Positions 8,788 to 18,563 of a stretch of 64,000 nt of DNA are shown here, piece by piece (the first letter of the stretch is position 1; the number at the start of each line of letters is the position of its first letter). Origin of the DNA: Pseudomonadaceae bacterium SI-3 (GTDB taxonomy: Bacteria; Pseudomonadota; Gammaproteobacteria; Pseudomonadales; Pseudomonadaceae); NCBI GenBank assembly GCA_004010935.1, contig CP026511.1:3100001-3164000 (forward strand), in the 5' to 3' direction. Both the position numbers and the translations under genes were made by a program. The notes beneath the pieces are model-generated. The model was not told where the DNA came from, did no database searches, and worked only from the letters and a program-made list of their open reading frames with translations.

Positions 8788-8889
8788 CTAGCGAAGTGTT
8801 CGGTCTAGGTGTGTGGGTGCGGCGGCGGTGAAGCTGCTAAATCGCCAGTCATAGCGGTAGGTGCGGTAAGCGCTGGTGTCGTTGTACAT
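8788..8889 (-). CDS. aromatic-rich 33-residue mini-ORF, possible second leader peptide
   Basis: 33 codons starting ATG (GAGG about 8 bp upstream) and ending TAG, located between the attenuator hairpin and the DAHP synthase start. Seven of the first 20 residues are aromatic: Tyr2, 8, 11, 13, Trp15, Phe17, 20 (MYNDTSAYRTYRYDWRF). It ends 45 bp before the synthase ATG. Chance translation is possible, but the clustered aromatic codons next to an aromatic-biosynthesis gene suggest a regulatory leader or a coupled upstream ORF. I know no described homologue. Confidence 0.45.
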   Translation of the reverse strand: MYNDTSAYRTYRYDWRFSSFTAAAPTHLDRTLR

Positions 8890-8926
8890 GGTGCTGCCCT
8901 CGGTACGTGAGGCCTTCTCAGGCCAG

Positions 8927-8964
8927 AAAAAAACAAAACCCCCGGTCGGGTGGCCGACCGGGGG
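8927..8964 (-). terminator. attenuator terminator upstream of DAHP synthase
   Basis: Perfect 11-bp GC stem (arms 8954-8964 and 8939-8949, 4-nt loop) followed on the minus strand by a T-rich run (TTTTGTTTTTTT, 8938-8927). It lies about 50 nt after the stop of the aromatic leader peptide and about 185 nt before the synthase start, the layout of ribosome-mediated attenuation. A matching antiterminator is not obvious by eye: GGTCG in the linker can pair with CGACC of the 3' arm, but only over 5 bp. Confidence 0.88.
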
Positions 8965-9014
8965 TTCGAAAACTGTCTGGTGGCGACCCTGGTTGCTAGG
9001 GCGCCTGTGGGGTA

Positions 9015-9143
9015 TCAGGCGCGCCGATGGCTAAACCAATACCCAAAAAAATAACCGTCAGCCGTAATCGCCTGACCACGCAGCAACGCCGAGCGCATGG
9101 CGCTAGTATTTGCAAGGATCAAAGGAATCAGGTTGAGCAGCAT
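9015..9143 (-). CDS. aromatic attenuator leader peptide
   Basis: 42 codons from ATG (GGAG site 6 bp upstream) to TGA. Near the end it has seven codons in a row reading YFFGYWF (residues 31-37), so ribosome speed would sense Phe, Tyr and Trp together. The peptide ends about 50 nt before the 8927-8964 terminator. A promoter at 9167-9196 would give a leader with a very short 5' UTR, as usual for such leaders. Confidence comes from the whole arrangement: promoter, peptide, terminator and biosynthetic gene. Confidence 0.82.
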   Translation of the reverse strand: MLLNLIPLILANTSAMRSALLRGQAITADGYFFGYWFSHRRA

Positions 9144-9166
9144 GCTGTTCTCCAGAGGATGTCCGA

Positions 9167-9196
9167 ACCATACTCCAGCGCGTCGACTCGTTTCAA
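9167..9196 (-). promoter_or_regulatory. sigma-70 promoter of the DAHP synthase leader
   Basis: Minus strand TTGAAA (9196-9191), 18-bp spacer, TATGGT (9172-9167). Start of transcription would fall near 9160, about 17 nt before the leader-peptide ATG. Confidence 0.6.
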
Positions 9197-9483
9197 CCGG
9201 TAGAGCGCCGGAATCGGTACCCCGCTGCTCTGTTCAGCGGACCTGAGCTCACCTCAGTCGCAATGTCGCTGCTTGGGGTTCCGGGCTGGAGACACGCCTA
9301 TTCGGCTGAGCATCATAGCCACCCCTCCCGAAGCAAGGTGAAGGAACGCTTCTTCGCAGGGTAAGCGCACCCCTCTCATGCCAGCTTCCACGCTTCAGTA
9401 TGAAACCTTCTACATGACGCGTTTCCTGCGTACCGCGATGAACGCAGACACCGTGCAGGCGGCCGCCACTAGTCACCGTCCCC

Positions 9484-9515
9484 AAAAAAAACGAAACCCC
9501 GCATTAAGCGGGGTT
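9484..9515 (-). terminator. rho-independent terminator after efp
   Basis: Minus strand stem AACCCCGC/GCGGGGTT (9515-9508 with 9502-9495, 5-nt loop) followed by a run of eight T with one interruption (9491-9484). Lies about 50 bp past the efp stop. Confidence 0.88.
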
Positions 9516-9566
9516 CGGTCTCAAGTCACCCGGCGCCAGGCCGGGCTTGTCCGCGCAGGGCTGAAA

Positions 9567-10133
9567 TCAGGCCTTGATACGGGACTTGTACTCGCCGGTG
9601 CGAGTGTCGATTTCGATCGAGTCGCCGATTTCGCAAAAAGCAGAAACCTGCAGCTCGGCGCCATTCTTCAGGCGCGCAGTCTTCATTACCTTGCCGGACG
9701 TGTCGCCGCGAACGGACGGCTCGGTGTAAACGATTTCACGAACGATGGTGTTCGGCAGTTCGACCGAGATCACCTTGTCGTTATAGAAAGTAGCTTCGCA
9801 GACGTCACTCATGCCGTCTTCGATGAAGGTCATCACGCCTTCGAGGTCATCTTTTTCGATTTCGTACTGGTTGAACTCTTCGTCCATGAAGACGTACAGC
9901 GGGTCAGCGAAGTAGGAATAGGTCACTTCCTTGCGCTCGAGAATGACCGGCTCCAGCTTGTCGTCAGCCTTGTAAACGGTCTCGGTCGCCGAACCATTGA
10001 GCAGGTTCTTCAGCTTCATCTTGACCACGGCACTGTTACGACCGGACTTGTTGAACTCGGCTTTCTGGATGATCCAGGGTGCGCCGTTGATAACGGCCAC
10101 TTGGCCGGCACGGAACTCTTGTGCGGTTTTCAT
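9567..10133 (-). CDS. efp: elongation factor P (arginine-32 type)
   Basis: 188 residues, three beta-barrel domains. It relieves ribosome stalling at polyproline stretches. The tip loop reads NKSGRNSA with Arg32 where E. coli EF-P has Lys34, so this is the subtype that is rhamnosylated by EarP rather than lysylated; earP is indeed the next gene upstream. It has its own strong terminator. Start [10 protein letters not shown] is the family start. Confidence 0.98.
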   Translation of the reverse strand: MKTAQEFRAGQVAVINGAPWIIQKAEFNKSGRNSAVVKMKLKNLLNGSATETVYKADDKLEPVILERKEVTYSYFADPLYVFMDEEFNQYEIEKDDLEGVMTFIEDGMSDVCEATFYNDKVISVELPNTIVREIVYTEPSVRGDTSGKVMKTARLKNGAELQVSAFCEIGDSIEIDTRTGEYKSRIKA

Positions 10134-10266
10134 ACGAATATCCGAATGGAATTAGAGACATAAAACAGGCCGCGTATCATAGGGTCTGTTCCTGTTTCGT
10201 CGCAAGCCGCGTTACTGCGACGTATGGCGCCGTTGCCGCCCCTATATTGGCAGCCTTGCCGAACGG

Positions 10267-11442
10267 TCAAGCCGGAGCAGCCACGGGTCGGACCGAAGCA
10301 GGCCCTAACCAGTCTGCGTAAAAAAGCATCAGTTTCCCGGCCAGATCGCCGTTGGCAACCTGCTTGTGTGTCCAGCGGTCAGCATGCGCCTGCAGCTCTG
10401 CCTCATGCTCCAACATCGCGGTCCAGGCCTTGCCGCTGCCTGTGCCCTCGTTCCAGGCCCGCCAGAACTCACGTAGCGCTAGCTCGGCCTGCGGGGAAAG
10501 GTCGCGGACGTATAGGTCCAGATAAGCGTTGAGTTTGTCCCAGTGCGCATCTTCATCCTGAGGATAGATATGCCAGACCAACGGCCGCCCTGCCCACTGC
10601 GCCCGGATGAAGGATTCCTCGCCGCGCACGGCATTGAAATCGCAGCACCACAGCAGCATGTCGTACTGGTTCTGGGTCATGAACGGCAGCACTGCAATCT
10701 GCAGCGCACCACGGGCATGACGGTCACCGGCTCGCAGCTGCTCGAGCCCCAGCCAGGCAGCCACGTCGCCCAGAACCCGGCCCTCAGGCACCAGCAGCTG
10801 CGATGGGCGCGCATCAGCAGCCAGCGCATCGAGCCATCCGGCGACGGCGCGATTCTCATAGGCGAACAGTGAGAGCAAGCGCGCGCCGGCCGGCGCGGTC
10901 AAATCGAAGCTCTGCAGAAAGGCTTCACGTAGCACCGGGTTGGCTTGAAACGCCTCCCGACGTGCCAGCAGATCGCCCTCGCGAATCAATCCGCCGGTGC
11001 CCTGCTCGAAGCCCGGAAAGAAGAAATACTTCTGCAAGCCATCGGGCTGCATAGAAGGCAGCGCATGGCAGCCCACCACCCAGTCTTCTGCGCTGAGGTA
11101 TTCCAGGTTGAGCCAGAGGATACGGCGCCCGCTGCCAGCCATTTCCTTTATATAAGCGTCGGGAAGCTGGCAGGCAAAAGCCTCAATCACCACATCGGCC
11201 GGCTCTGCGCCGGGCCAAACAGGTGTCCAATGACGCACCTCTACACCTTCATGCCATTGCTGATCGGCGGTGGTGCTGCTGCCCGGACAAAGCCTAGCGA
11301 AGGTATCGAGATCATCGACCCACAGCCGCACTCGCTGGCCGTGCTCTGCCACCAACTGCCGCGCCAGCCGCCAGGTCACGCCGATGTCACCGTAGTTGTC
11401 GACGACTACGCAAAAGATGTCCCAGCTTGTTTTAACTGACAA
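10267..11442 (-). CDS. earP: EF-P arginine-32 rhamnosyltransferase EarP
   Basis: About 391 residues. Transfers rhamnose from dTDP-rhamnose to Arg32 of EF-P in the cytoplasm. The N-terminus reads SWDIFCVVVDNYGDIGVTWRLARQL, with the catalytic-type DNYGD motif, and GEESFIRAQWAGRPLVWHIYPQ is the conserved nucleotide-sugar site of the C-terminal domain. No ATG fits the family N-terminus: the best start is TTG at 11442 (reading LSVKTSWDIF) with AAGGGG 5 bp upstream. The longer open frame (to 11523) has no homologous residues. Located upstream of efp on the same strand. Confidence 0.93.
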   Translation of the reverse strand: MSVKTSWDIFCVVVDNYGDIGVTWRLARQLVAEHGQRVRLWVDDLDTFARLCPGSSTTADQQWHEGVEVRHWTPVWPGAEPADVVIEAFACQLPDAYIKEMAGSGRRILWLNLEYLSAEDWVVGCHALPSMQPDGLQKYFFFPGFEQGTGGLIREGDLLARREAFQANPVLREAFLQSFDLTAPAGARLLSLFAYENRAVAGWLDALAADARPSQLLVPEGRVLGDVAAWLGLEQLRAGDRHARGALQIAVLPFMTQNQYDMLLWCCDFNAVRGEESFIRAQWAGRPLVWHIYPQDEDAHWDKLNAYLDLYVRDLSPQAELALREFWRAWNEGTGSGKAWTAMLEHEAELQAHADRWTHKQVANGDLAGKLMLFYADWLGPASVRPVAAPA

Positions 11443-11726
11443 ACGAAACCCCTTGAATGAACCGTTCCAGGCTGTTTGTGCCTGCAGGATGCCTGCAAAA
11501 GAATACTGCCAACGGCCTACCAACCACGTTTAAAGCGAGCCGCGTGTCGACAATGCCAAGCGCTCTCGGCTGCTTCCGCGGGCAAGCTTGTATGCGTTTT
11601 TTTGAGCATTGCAGTCGGTAAGCTGTCGCCCATCAGGCCGATAAGAAGGCGTGAGAACTCGCTCCGGCTCACCGGAAGCCGATGCTAGGGGGGAATATAA
11701 AGAGGGGAAAATACTATCGTCATGGA

Positions 11727-13119
<1,393 letters not shown>

Positions 13120-13149
13120 GCAAAGCCTTGTACCTGCTCGATCACATCC

Positions 13150-13178
13150 GCCGGGCTGCCTAAATGCGGCAGCCCGGC
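13150..13178. terminator. bidirectional GC hairpin between convergent genes
   Basis: Perfect 11-bp inverted repeat (GCCGGGCTGCC at 13150-13160, complement at 13168-13178, 7-nt loop) between the convergent renalase and ZIP transporter genes. No long T-tract on either side. Confidence 0.5.
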
Positions 13179-13189
13179 GCTAGCTGAGC

Positions 13190-14119
13190 TCAACCCAGCG
13201 CGGTGTCCAGAAACATCATCACGGCGAAGCCCAACATCAATCCGAGCGTCGCGGGCGTCTGATGGCCGTTGCGGTGGGTCTCAGGGATGACTTCATGGGA
13301 CACCACGAAGATCATGGCGCCAGCCGCCAAGCCGAGACTGACCGGATAGGCAATGGCGAATCCGCTGGACATGCCGATGCCAACCAGCGCACCGATGGGT
13401 TCCATCAGCCCGGAGGCTGCCGCTATCAGCACGGAGGCCCGCGCGGACAACCCTGTCGTGCGCAGCGCCAGTGCAACGGCAAGGCCCTCCGGGATGTCCT
13501 GAATCGAGATCGCAGTGGTCAATGGCAGACCGACACTCAGGTCGCCATTGGCGAAACTCACGCCAATGGCCATGCCCTCTGGAATGTTGTGCAGGGCGAT
13601 GGCGAGCACGAACAGCCACACTCGGTTAAGCCGCGCGAATTCGGGGCCGCGGGGTCCTGTGCTCTCATGCTCATGCGGTGTGAAGTGGTCCAACCCGAGC
13701 ATCAGCAAAACGCCGAGGCCAAGCCCGACCACTACGGTCAAAGCCGCAGCGAGCCCGTTGCCAAACAGCTCACGGCCGGCTTCCAGTCCGGGCAGGATCA
13801 ACGAAAATGCACTGGCTGCCAGCATCATCCCGGCCGCGAAACCCAGCATGCTGTCCTGGCTGCGAGTAGAGAGGTCGCGCAGGCCGATCGCCAAAAAAGC
13901 GCCAACAGCCGTGGCAACGAAACCGGCGCTCCCGCCCAGCATGGCGTAGCGAACGTGACTGGACTCATTATTGAAAGCGTTGACACCACCGGCCACCAGC
14001 AGCAAGAGGACGACCACCGCGGCAGCGGCAAGACTGAAGGTAATCCACGGACTGGCCTGGGCCTGAGCGAGCCAGACGGAGCGTAAAGTGGCAGCGGGGC
14101 TTTGAGCGGTTGACGCCAT
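13190..14119 (-). CDS. ZIP family divalent metal transporter
   Basis: 309 residues with about eight membrane helices. The metal-site helices show LHNIPEGMAIG and SIQDIPEGLAVALAL, the ZIP (ZupT/GufA-like) signature, and a His-containing loop HFTPHEHE lies between helices 3 and 4. Imports zinc or related divalent cations across the inner membrane. Start at MASTAQSP; the frame allows three more codons. Convergent with renalase and divergent from the exporter operon. Confidence 0.88.
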   Translation of the reverse strand: MASTAQSPAATLRSVWLAQAQASPWITFSLAAAAVVVLLLLVAGGVNAFNNESSHVRYAMLGGSAGFVATAVGAFLAIGLRDLSTRSQDSMLGFAAGMMLAASAFSLILPGLEAGRELFGNGLAAALTVVVGLGLGVLLMLGLDHFTPHEHESTGPRGPEFARLNRVWLFVLAIALHNIPEGMAIGVSFANGDLSVGLPLTTAISIQDIPEGLAVALALRTTGLSARASVLIAAASGLMEPIGALVGIGMSSGFAIAYPVSLGLAAGAMIFVVSHEVIPETHRNGHQTPATLGLMLGFAVMMFLDTALG

Positions 14120-14361
14120 GATCAGCAAATCCTGACAGCGGGAAAATTGATTGTACGCAGCCTCTTATCAGGGCGAGGCTATGGCTGTGATAGTCCTGCA
14201 CTACGAAGGGACTCACTGTTTGAACCCAAGAGTCTGCTGATGATTCAACGCTGTTGGGCTGTCTCCGCCGAGTGATACCCGCGCTGTACCCATAACGCGT
14301 GATTGTCCGTAAGCTTGTGGCGTCCGATGGTCGTCATGTGCCGCACAGGGAGTGGTCCGTT

Positions 14362-15546
14362 TTGCCTGCCGCCAAATCAATCCGCCGCGCGTTTGTATTA
14401 CTCATTGTGCTGCTTTTGATTGCAGGCTGGCTGGGCTGGCGTCAGTTGCAAGGACCGGAGCTGCCTGGTTACCGGTTGGAAACACGGCCATTGGTTCAAC
14501 GCGTGGTCGCCAGTGGAGAGGTGGACACCCAGTCGCTGGTCCAGATCGGCAGCGAGATCACTGGCGTCGTTGCCGAGCGGCATGTGCGTGAAGGCGATGC
14601 GGTGAAAGCCGGTGACTTGCTGCTGGAGCTGCGCGACGACGAGCAGCGGGCCCGTTTGCGCGAAGCCGAAGCTGCCCTGCAGCAACTGATCGACTCCACT
14701 CGCCCGCAGGCAGAAGCATCAGCACGCGAGACCCAACACAACTTCGAGCAGGCAAGCCGCGAGCTGAAACGCCGGCAAGTACTGTTCAACCGCAAGTTGC
14801 TGGCTTCCGAACCGCTTGAACAGGCGCGCCGCGCGGAACTGACGGCGCGTGCTGTGCGTGATCGTGCACGGTTCGCCGCTGCAGCGCTGGCCGCGGGCGG
14901 TAGCGAAGAGCAGGTGCAGCGCCAGCGCCTGGAAGCAGCACGCGCGGCGCTGGCGAAAACGCGCATCCAAGCGCAGGTGGAGGGCATCGTACAGACACGC
15001 GACGTCGAACCCGGTGACTTGGTCCAGCCAGGCCGAACACTGCTGACTATCGCGCGCTCCGGCAGCAGCGAAATCCTCCTGCCTCTGGACGAGAAGAACC
15101 TGGCGCCAGTCGAGCTCGGGCAGGCAGCCAAAGTCGTCGCTGATGCTTATCCCGAACGGGTGCTGCAAGCGAGGGTCAGCTTCATCGCCCCGAGCGTCGA
15201 TACGGCTCGCGGCACCATCGATGTCCACCTCGACCTGCAGGGGCCAGCCGATTTCTTGCGTCAGGGGATGACGGTATCGGTGAACATCGAGACGGGTCGC
15301 CGTGAACAGGCACTGGTGTTGCCCAACGATGCTCTCCTCGCCCGCAATGGCACTCTCGCTCAGGTGCTACGGGTAAACGACGGTGTGGTCGAGCGCGTCG
15401 ATGTTCGCCTGGGCCTGCTGGGTACTGCACTGAGCGAGGTGGTCGAAGGCCTGGCTGCTGGCGACCTGGTGCTCGCTGGCGATGCCGAAGCTGGCCAGCG
15501 CGTGCGAGTTCGTGAGCAACCGATGCCTCGCGGCATCCAGGATTGA
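14362..15546 (+). CDS. periplasmic adaptor (HlyD/MacA-like) of an ABC exporter
   Basis: About 394 residues: an N-terminal signal/anchor helix (FVLLIVLLLIAGWLGW), a split biotinyl-lipoyl domain (SEITGVVAERHVREGDAVKAGD and AQVEGIVQTRDVEPGDLVQPG), a long Ala/Arg/Glu-rich coiled-coil hairpin between them, then a beta-barrel domain. This is the RND/MacA-type adaptor plan. The start is uncertain: TTG at 14362 has GGGAG 9 bp upstream, and a GTG at 14299 lacks a ribosome site. Its stop overlaps or abuts the permease gene. Confidence 0.85.
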   Translation: MPAAKSIRRAFVLLIVLLLIAGWLGWRQLQGPELPGYRLETRPLVQRVVASGEVDTQSLVQIGSEITGVVAERHVREGDAVKAGDLLLELRDDEQRARLREAEAALQQLIDSTRPQAEASARETQHNFEQASRELKRRQVLFNRKLLASEPLEQARRAELTARAVRDRARFAAAALAAGGSEEQVQRQRLEAARAALAKTRIQAQVEGIVQTRDVEPGDLVQPGRTLLTIARSGSSEILLPLDEKNLAPVELGQAAKVVADAYPERVLQARVSFIAPSVDTARGTIDVHLDLQGPADFLRQGMTVSVNIETGRREQALVLPNDALLARNGTLAQVLRVNDGVVERVDVRLGLLGTALSEVVEGLAAGDLVLAGDAEAGQRVRVREQPMPRGIQD

Positions 15547-15551
15547 CTGCC

Positions 15552-16772
15552 GTGCGCCTGGCGGATTCACTCTGGACGGAATGGTTGATTGCCCTGCGCT
15601 TCCTCCTGGACAACCGCATGCAGTCGCTTCTGATCATCTTCGGCATTGCAGTCGGCTCTGCGGTCATCGTGTTCATCACCGCATTGATCACTGGGCTGCA
15701 GGCCAACGTCATCGAACGGACCCTGGGCACCCAGGCGCATATCCGTATCCTGCCGCCCGATGAGGTCAACCGCGTTCTACCTATCGACGATGGCAGCTGG
15801 TCACTGGTACTGGAGAATCCACGAGCGCAGCGCCTGCGCTCGATCATCAACTGGCAGGACATTCGCGACGTGCTCGATGAAGATCCGCAGGTACTTGCCG
15901 TGTCGCCAGTCATCAGCGGTCCGGCTATCGCCCGGCGCGGCGTCGCCCGTGCATCCGTCGCGCTGCTCGGTATCGATCCGGTGCGGTATCAGCAGATCAT
16001 CCCACTGACCGATGACCTGAGAGCCGGCCAGTTCACAGTCGGCGCCGGCAATGCGGTGATCGGCAAAGAACTCGCCCGTGACCTGGGCCTTGGCATCGGC
16101 GACAAGCTAAAGCTAGACGCCGGCGAAGGACGCGAGGCGGTGGTCGACATCGCCGGGATCTTCGAACTAGGGGTGCGCGAGCTGGATGCGCGCTATGTCT
16201 ACCTCGACCTGAAGCAAACCCAGACGCTGCTCGACCTGGCTGGAGGCGTCACCGTCATCGACACCACCGTCGGTGAAATCTTCGAAGCCGACCGCATTGC
16301 CAAACGCCTGGCCCGCCTGACCGGCCTGCGTGCCGAAAGTTGGATGGAAACCAACGGTCAGCTGCTCAACGCGCTCAGTTCGCAAAGCATGACCACCGAG
16401 ATGATCCGCATCTTTGTCGGGATTTCCGTTGCCTTTGGCATCGCCAGCGTGTTGGCCGTGAGTGTCGTCCAACGTACCCGCGAGATCGGCATCCTGCGGG
16501 CGATGGGCAGCCCGCGTGGGCAGATACTCCGCGTGTTCCTGCTGCAAGGGGGCTTGCTCGGTTTGCTCGGCTCGGCTTGTGGCGGCGCGGTCGGCTGGGG
16601 TCTGGTACAGGTCTTCAATCTAGCGGGGCCACGTCTATTTTTCATACCGGTCGACCCGACGCTGGTACCACTGGCAATGCTGGTCGCAACAGTTACCGGT
16701 GTGCTGGCAGCCGCCATGCCAGCGCGCCGCGCGGCTCGCTACGACCCGGCCGTGGCGATCCGCTATGTCTGA
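15552..16772 (+). CDS. ABC exporter permease (FtsX/MacB-LolC fold)
   Basis: About 406 residues: an N-terminal membrane helix ([21 protein letters not shown]), a large periplasmic domain (residues about 40-270), then three C-terminal helices containing [18 protein letters not shown], the coupling-helix motif of FtsX-type permeases. Start GTG at 15552, or TTG at 15543 overlapping the adaptor stop. Together with the adaptor and the ATPase it forms a MacAB/DevBCA-like exporter. The substrate is not predictable. Confidence 0.88.
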   Translation: MRLADSLWTEWLIALRFLLDNRMQSLLIIFGIAVGSAVIVFITALITGLQANVIERTLGTQAHIRILPPDEVNRVLPIDDGSWSLVLENPRAQRLRSIINWQDIRDVLDEDPQVLAVSPVISGPAIARRGVARASVALLGIDPVRYQQIIPLTDDLRAGQFTVGAGNAVIGKELARDLGLGIGDKLKLDAGEGREAVVDIAGIFELGVRELDARYVYLDLKQTQTLLDLAGGVTVIDTTVGEIFEADRIAKRLARLTGLRAESWMETNGQLLNALSSQSMTTEMIRIFVGISVAFGIASVLAVSVVQRTREIGILRAMGSPRGQILRVFLLQGGLLGLLGSACGGAVGWGLVQVFNLAGPRLFFIPVDPTLVPLAMLVATVTGVLAAAMPARRAARYDPAVAIRYV

Positions 16773-17496
16773 ATCCGCTGCCAGCCAGAACGTCGAAGAA
16801 GTGCTGCGTCTCGAACAGGTACGCAAGGCATTCAACTTCGGAACCCCTCTGGAAACGGAAGTGCTGCACGGTATCGACTTACGTCTGTGCCGCGGTGAAC
16901 TGACCGCGCTCATCGGGCCATCCGGCTCCGGCAAAAGCACCCTGCTCAACCTGATCGGGCTGCTCGACGCGCCCAGCTCAGGCGAGCTTTATCTGCTCGG
17001 CCAGCCCACCCGCATCAGTGATGATGAAACCCGCACACGTCTGCGCAATCAGGCCATCGGTTTCGTGTTTCAGTTTCACCATCTGATTTCGGCATTCAAC
17101 GTACTGGAAAATGTGCTGATGCCATTGATGATCCGCCATGGGAGGCCCTCGAGTGCGGATATCGACCTGGCCCGCAGTCTGTTGAACGAAGTCGGGCTCG
17201 ACGCGTTCGCCGACAAGAAACCCACGCAAATATCCGGTGGTCAGCAACAAAGGGTCGCGATTGCCCGCGCGCTGGTTACCCGCCCTCCGCTGCTGCTGGC
17301 CGACGAGCCGACCGGGAATCTCGACACTCGCACCGCGCAAAGCGTGTTCGAGCTGTTCCACCGTATTAATGTCCAGTTCGGTTGCGCCGTACTGGTTGTG
17401 ACCCATGATCCGCGACTGGCCGCCGACTGCGCGCGAACCATTCAATTGGTTGATGGCCGTATCGTCAGCGACCACTCCCGCACCGAAACACGCTGA
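16765..17496 (+). CDS. ABC exporter ATPase (LolD/MacB type)
   Basis: 243 residues. Walker A GPSGSGKST, Q-loop FVFQFHHLISAFNVLENV, signature SGGQQQRVAIARAL, Walker B LLLADEPTGNLD and switch His in VTHD. The ATG overlaps the end of the permease gene by 8 bp. Closest to the LolD/DevA group of ATPases. The upstream in-frame Met at 16699 lies inside the permease gene and is rejected. Confidence 0.93.
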   Translation: MSESAASQNVEEVLRLEQVRKAFNFGTPLETEVLHGIDLRLCRGELTALIGPSGSGKSTLLNLIGLLDAPSSGELYLLGQPTRISDDETRTRLRNQAIGFVFQFHHLISAFNVLENVLMPLMIRHGRPSSADIDLARSLLNEVGLDAFADKKPTQISGGQQQRVAIARALVTRPPLLLADEPTGNLDTRTAQSVFELFHRINVQFGCAVLVVTHDPRLAADCARTIQLVDGRIVSDHSRTETR

Positions 17497-17581
17497 TCCC
17501 TGCCCCCGGCCGAGCCGGTCAAAGCTTTCGTCAGCGAACTCAGCTTCGCCTTGAAATACCGGCAGAATTGGCTCGCCCCTC

Positions 17582-17595
17582 TTAATAACTATTAA
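17582..17595. promoter_or_regulatory. short AT palindrome upstream of the sulfur operon
   Basis: TTAATA-AC-TATTAA, 6-bp arms with a 2-bp centre, in the promoter region of the persulfide dioxygenase operon and upstream of a candidate -10 (TAAGAT, 17623-17628). Possible operator or UP-like element; no regulator can be assigned. Confidence 0.3.
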
Positions 17596-17636
17596 ATCTA
17601 AGCATATAACCGTATCTAGCGCTAAGATCCTTCCAG

Positions 17637-17654
17637 GTATACCCCCACCCGTAT
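17637..17654 (+). promoter_or_regulatory. putative CsoR-family operator, copy 1
   Basis: GTATACCCCCACCCGTAT: ATAC and GTAT arms around a C-rich core, resembling operators of CsoR/RcnR-family repressors (short inverted arms flanking a G/C tract). It lies at the expected transcription start, about 24 bp before the dioxygenase gene. It matches 14 of 18 positions with the site at 23864-23881 in front of the cluster's own CsoR-family gene. Confidence 0.5.
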
Positions 17655-17677
17655 CAAGCCAAGCGAAGGAGCAAGCC

Positions 17678-18541
17678 ATGAATGCCCGTGTTGAAGCGTT
17701 CTTCGATCCCGCGACCTTTACGTACAGCTATGTAGTCAGCGACCCAGAAACGCGTGAGTGTGCGTTGATTGACTCGGTGCTGGATTACGATCCGGCGTCG
17801 GGCCGTACGTCACATGCTGGGGCTGAGCGCCTGGTCGACTATGTGCGCGAGCACGACCTGAAGGTGCAATGGCTGCTCGAAACCCATGTGCATGCCGACC
17901 ACCTGAGCGCCGCGCCATACCTAAAACAGCGGCTGGGTGGGACGTTGGCGATCGGTGATCAGATCACCGTAGTACAGGACACCTTTGGCGCCCTGTTCAA
18001 CGCTGGTAGCGCGTTCGCCACGGATGGCCGTCAGTTCGATCGTCTCTTCCACGACGGTGATGTCTTTCAGGTTGGCCACATCCAGGCGCGGGCGATTCAT
18101 ACGCCAGGCCACACGCCAGCCTGCATGACCTATGTGATCGGCGACGCCGCGTTCGTCGGCGACACCCTGTTCATGCCAGATTACGGCACCGCGCGCTGCG
18201 ACTTCCCCGGTGGAAATGCGCGGACGCTGTACCAGTCGATCCAGAAACTGTTCACGCTACCAGCCGAGACCCGGGTGTTCATGTGCCACGACTACAAGGC
18301 ACCGGGACGCGAAGAGTTTCGCTACGAGACCAGCATTGCAGCCGAACGTGAGCACAACATCCACGTACACAGCGGCGTCAGCGAAGACGACTTCGTCGCC
18401 ATGCGCACCGCGCGCGACGCCACCCTGGCGATGCCCACGCTGATTCTGCCGTCGGTGCAGATCAACATGCGTGGCGGTGAGCTGCCAGCGCCTGAAAGCA
18501 ACGGTACTCGCTATTTGAAGATCCCTTTGGACGCGCTGTAA
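17678..18541 (+). CDS. MBL-fold persulfide dioxygenase (ETHE1/Blh-like)
   Basis: 287 residues. Metallo-beta-lactamase fold with the HVHADH metal motif (His70, His72, Asp74, His75), HTPGHTPACM, GDTLFMPDYGTARCDF and a final CHDYK. These match the ETHE1-type persulfide dioxygenases, which oxidise glutathione persulfide to sulfite with one iron per subunit, and the Blh proteins of bigR operons. Start has AAGGAG 7 bp upstream. First gene of the sulfur operon; a DUF442-SQR fusion gene follows 22 bp later. Confidence 0.9.
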   Translation: MNARVEAFFDPATFTYSYVVSDPETRECALIDSVLDYDPASGRTSHAGAERLVDYVREHDLKVQWLLETHVHADHLSAAPYLKQRLGGTLAIGDQITVVQDTFGALFNAGSAFATDGRQFDRLFHDGDVFQVGHIQARAIHTPGHTPACMTYVIGDAAFVGDTLFMPDYGTARCDFPGGNARTLYQSIQKLFTLPAETRVFMCHDYKAPGREEFRYETSIAAEREHNIHVHSGVSEDDFVAMRTARDATLAMPTLILPSVQINMRGGELPAPESNGTRYLKIPLDAL

Positions 18542-18563
18542 CTGCCTCTGTGGAGGACGTCAT

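Noticed and set aside
9249..9485. 78-codon minus-strand ORF between efp and the aroma leader
   Set aside because: Overlaps the efp terminator tail and has low-quality composition with no ribosome site. The promoter/leader explanation fits the region better.
13262..14086. 274-codon plus-strand ORF
   Set aside because: Lies antisense within the ZIP transporter gene; no recognisable protein pattern.
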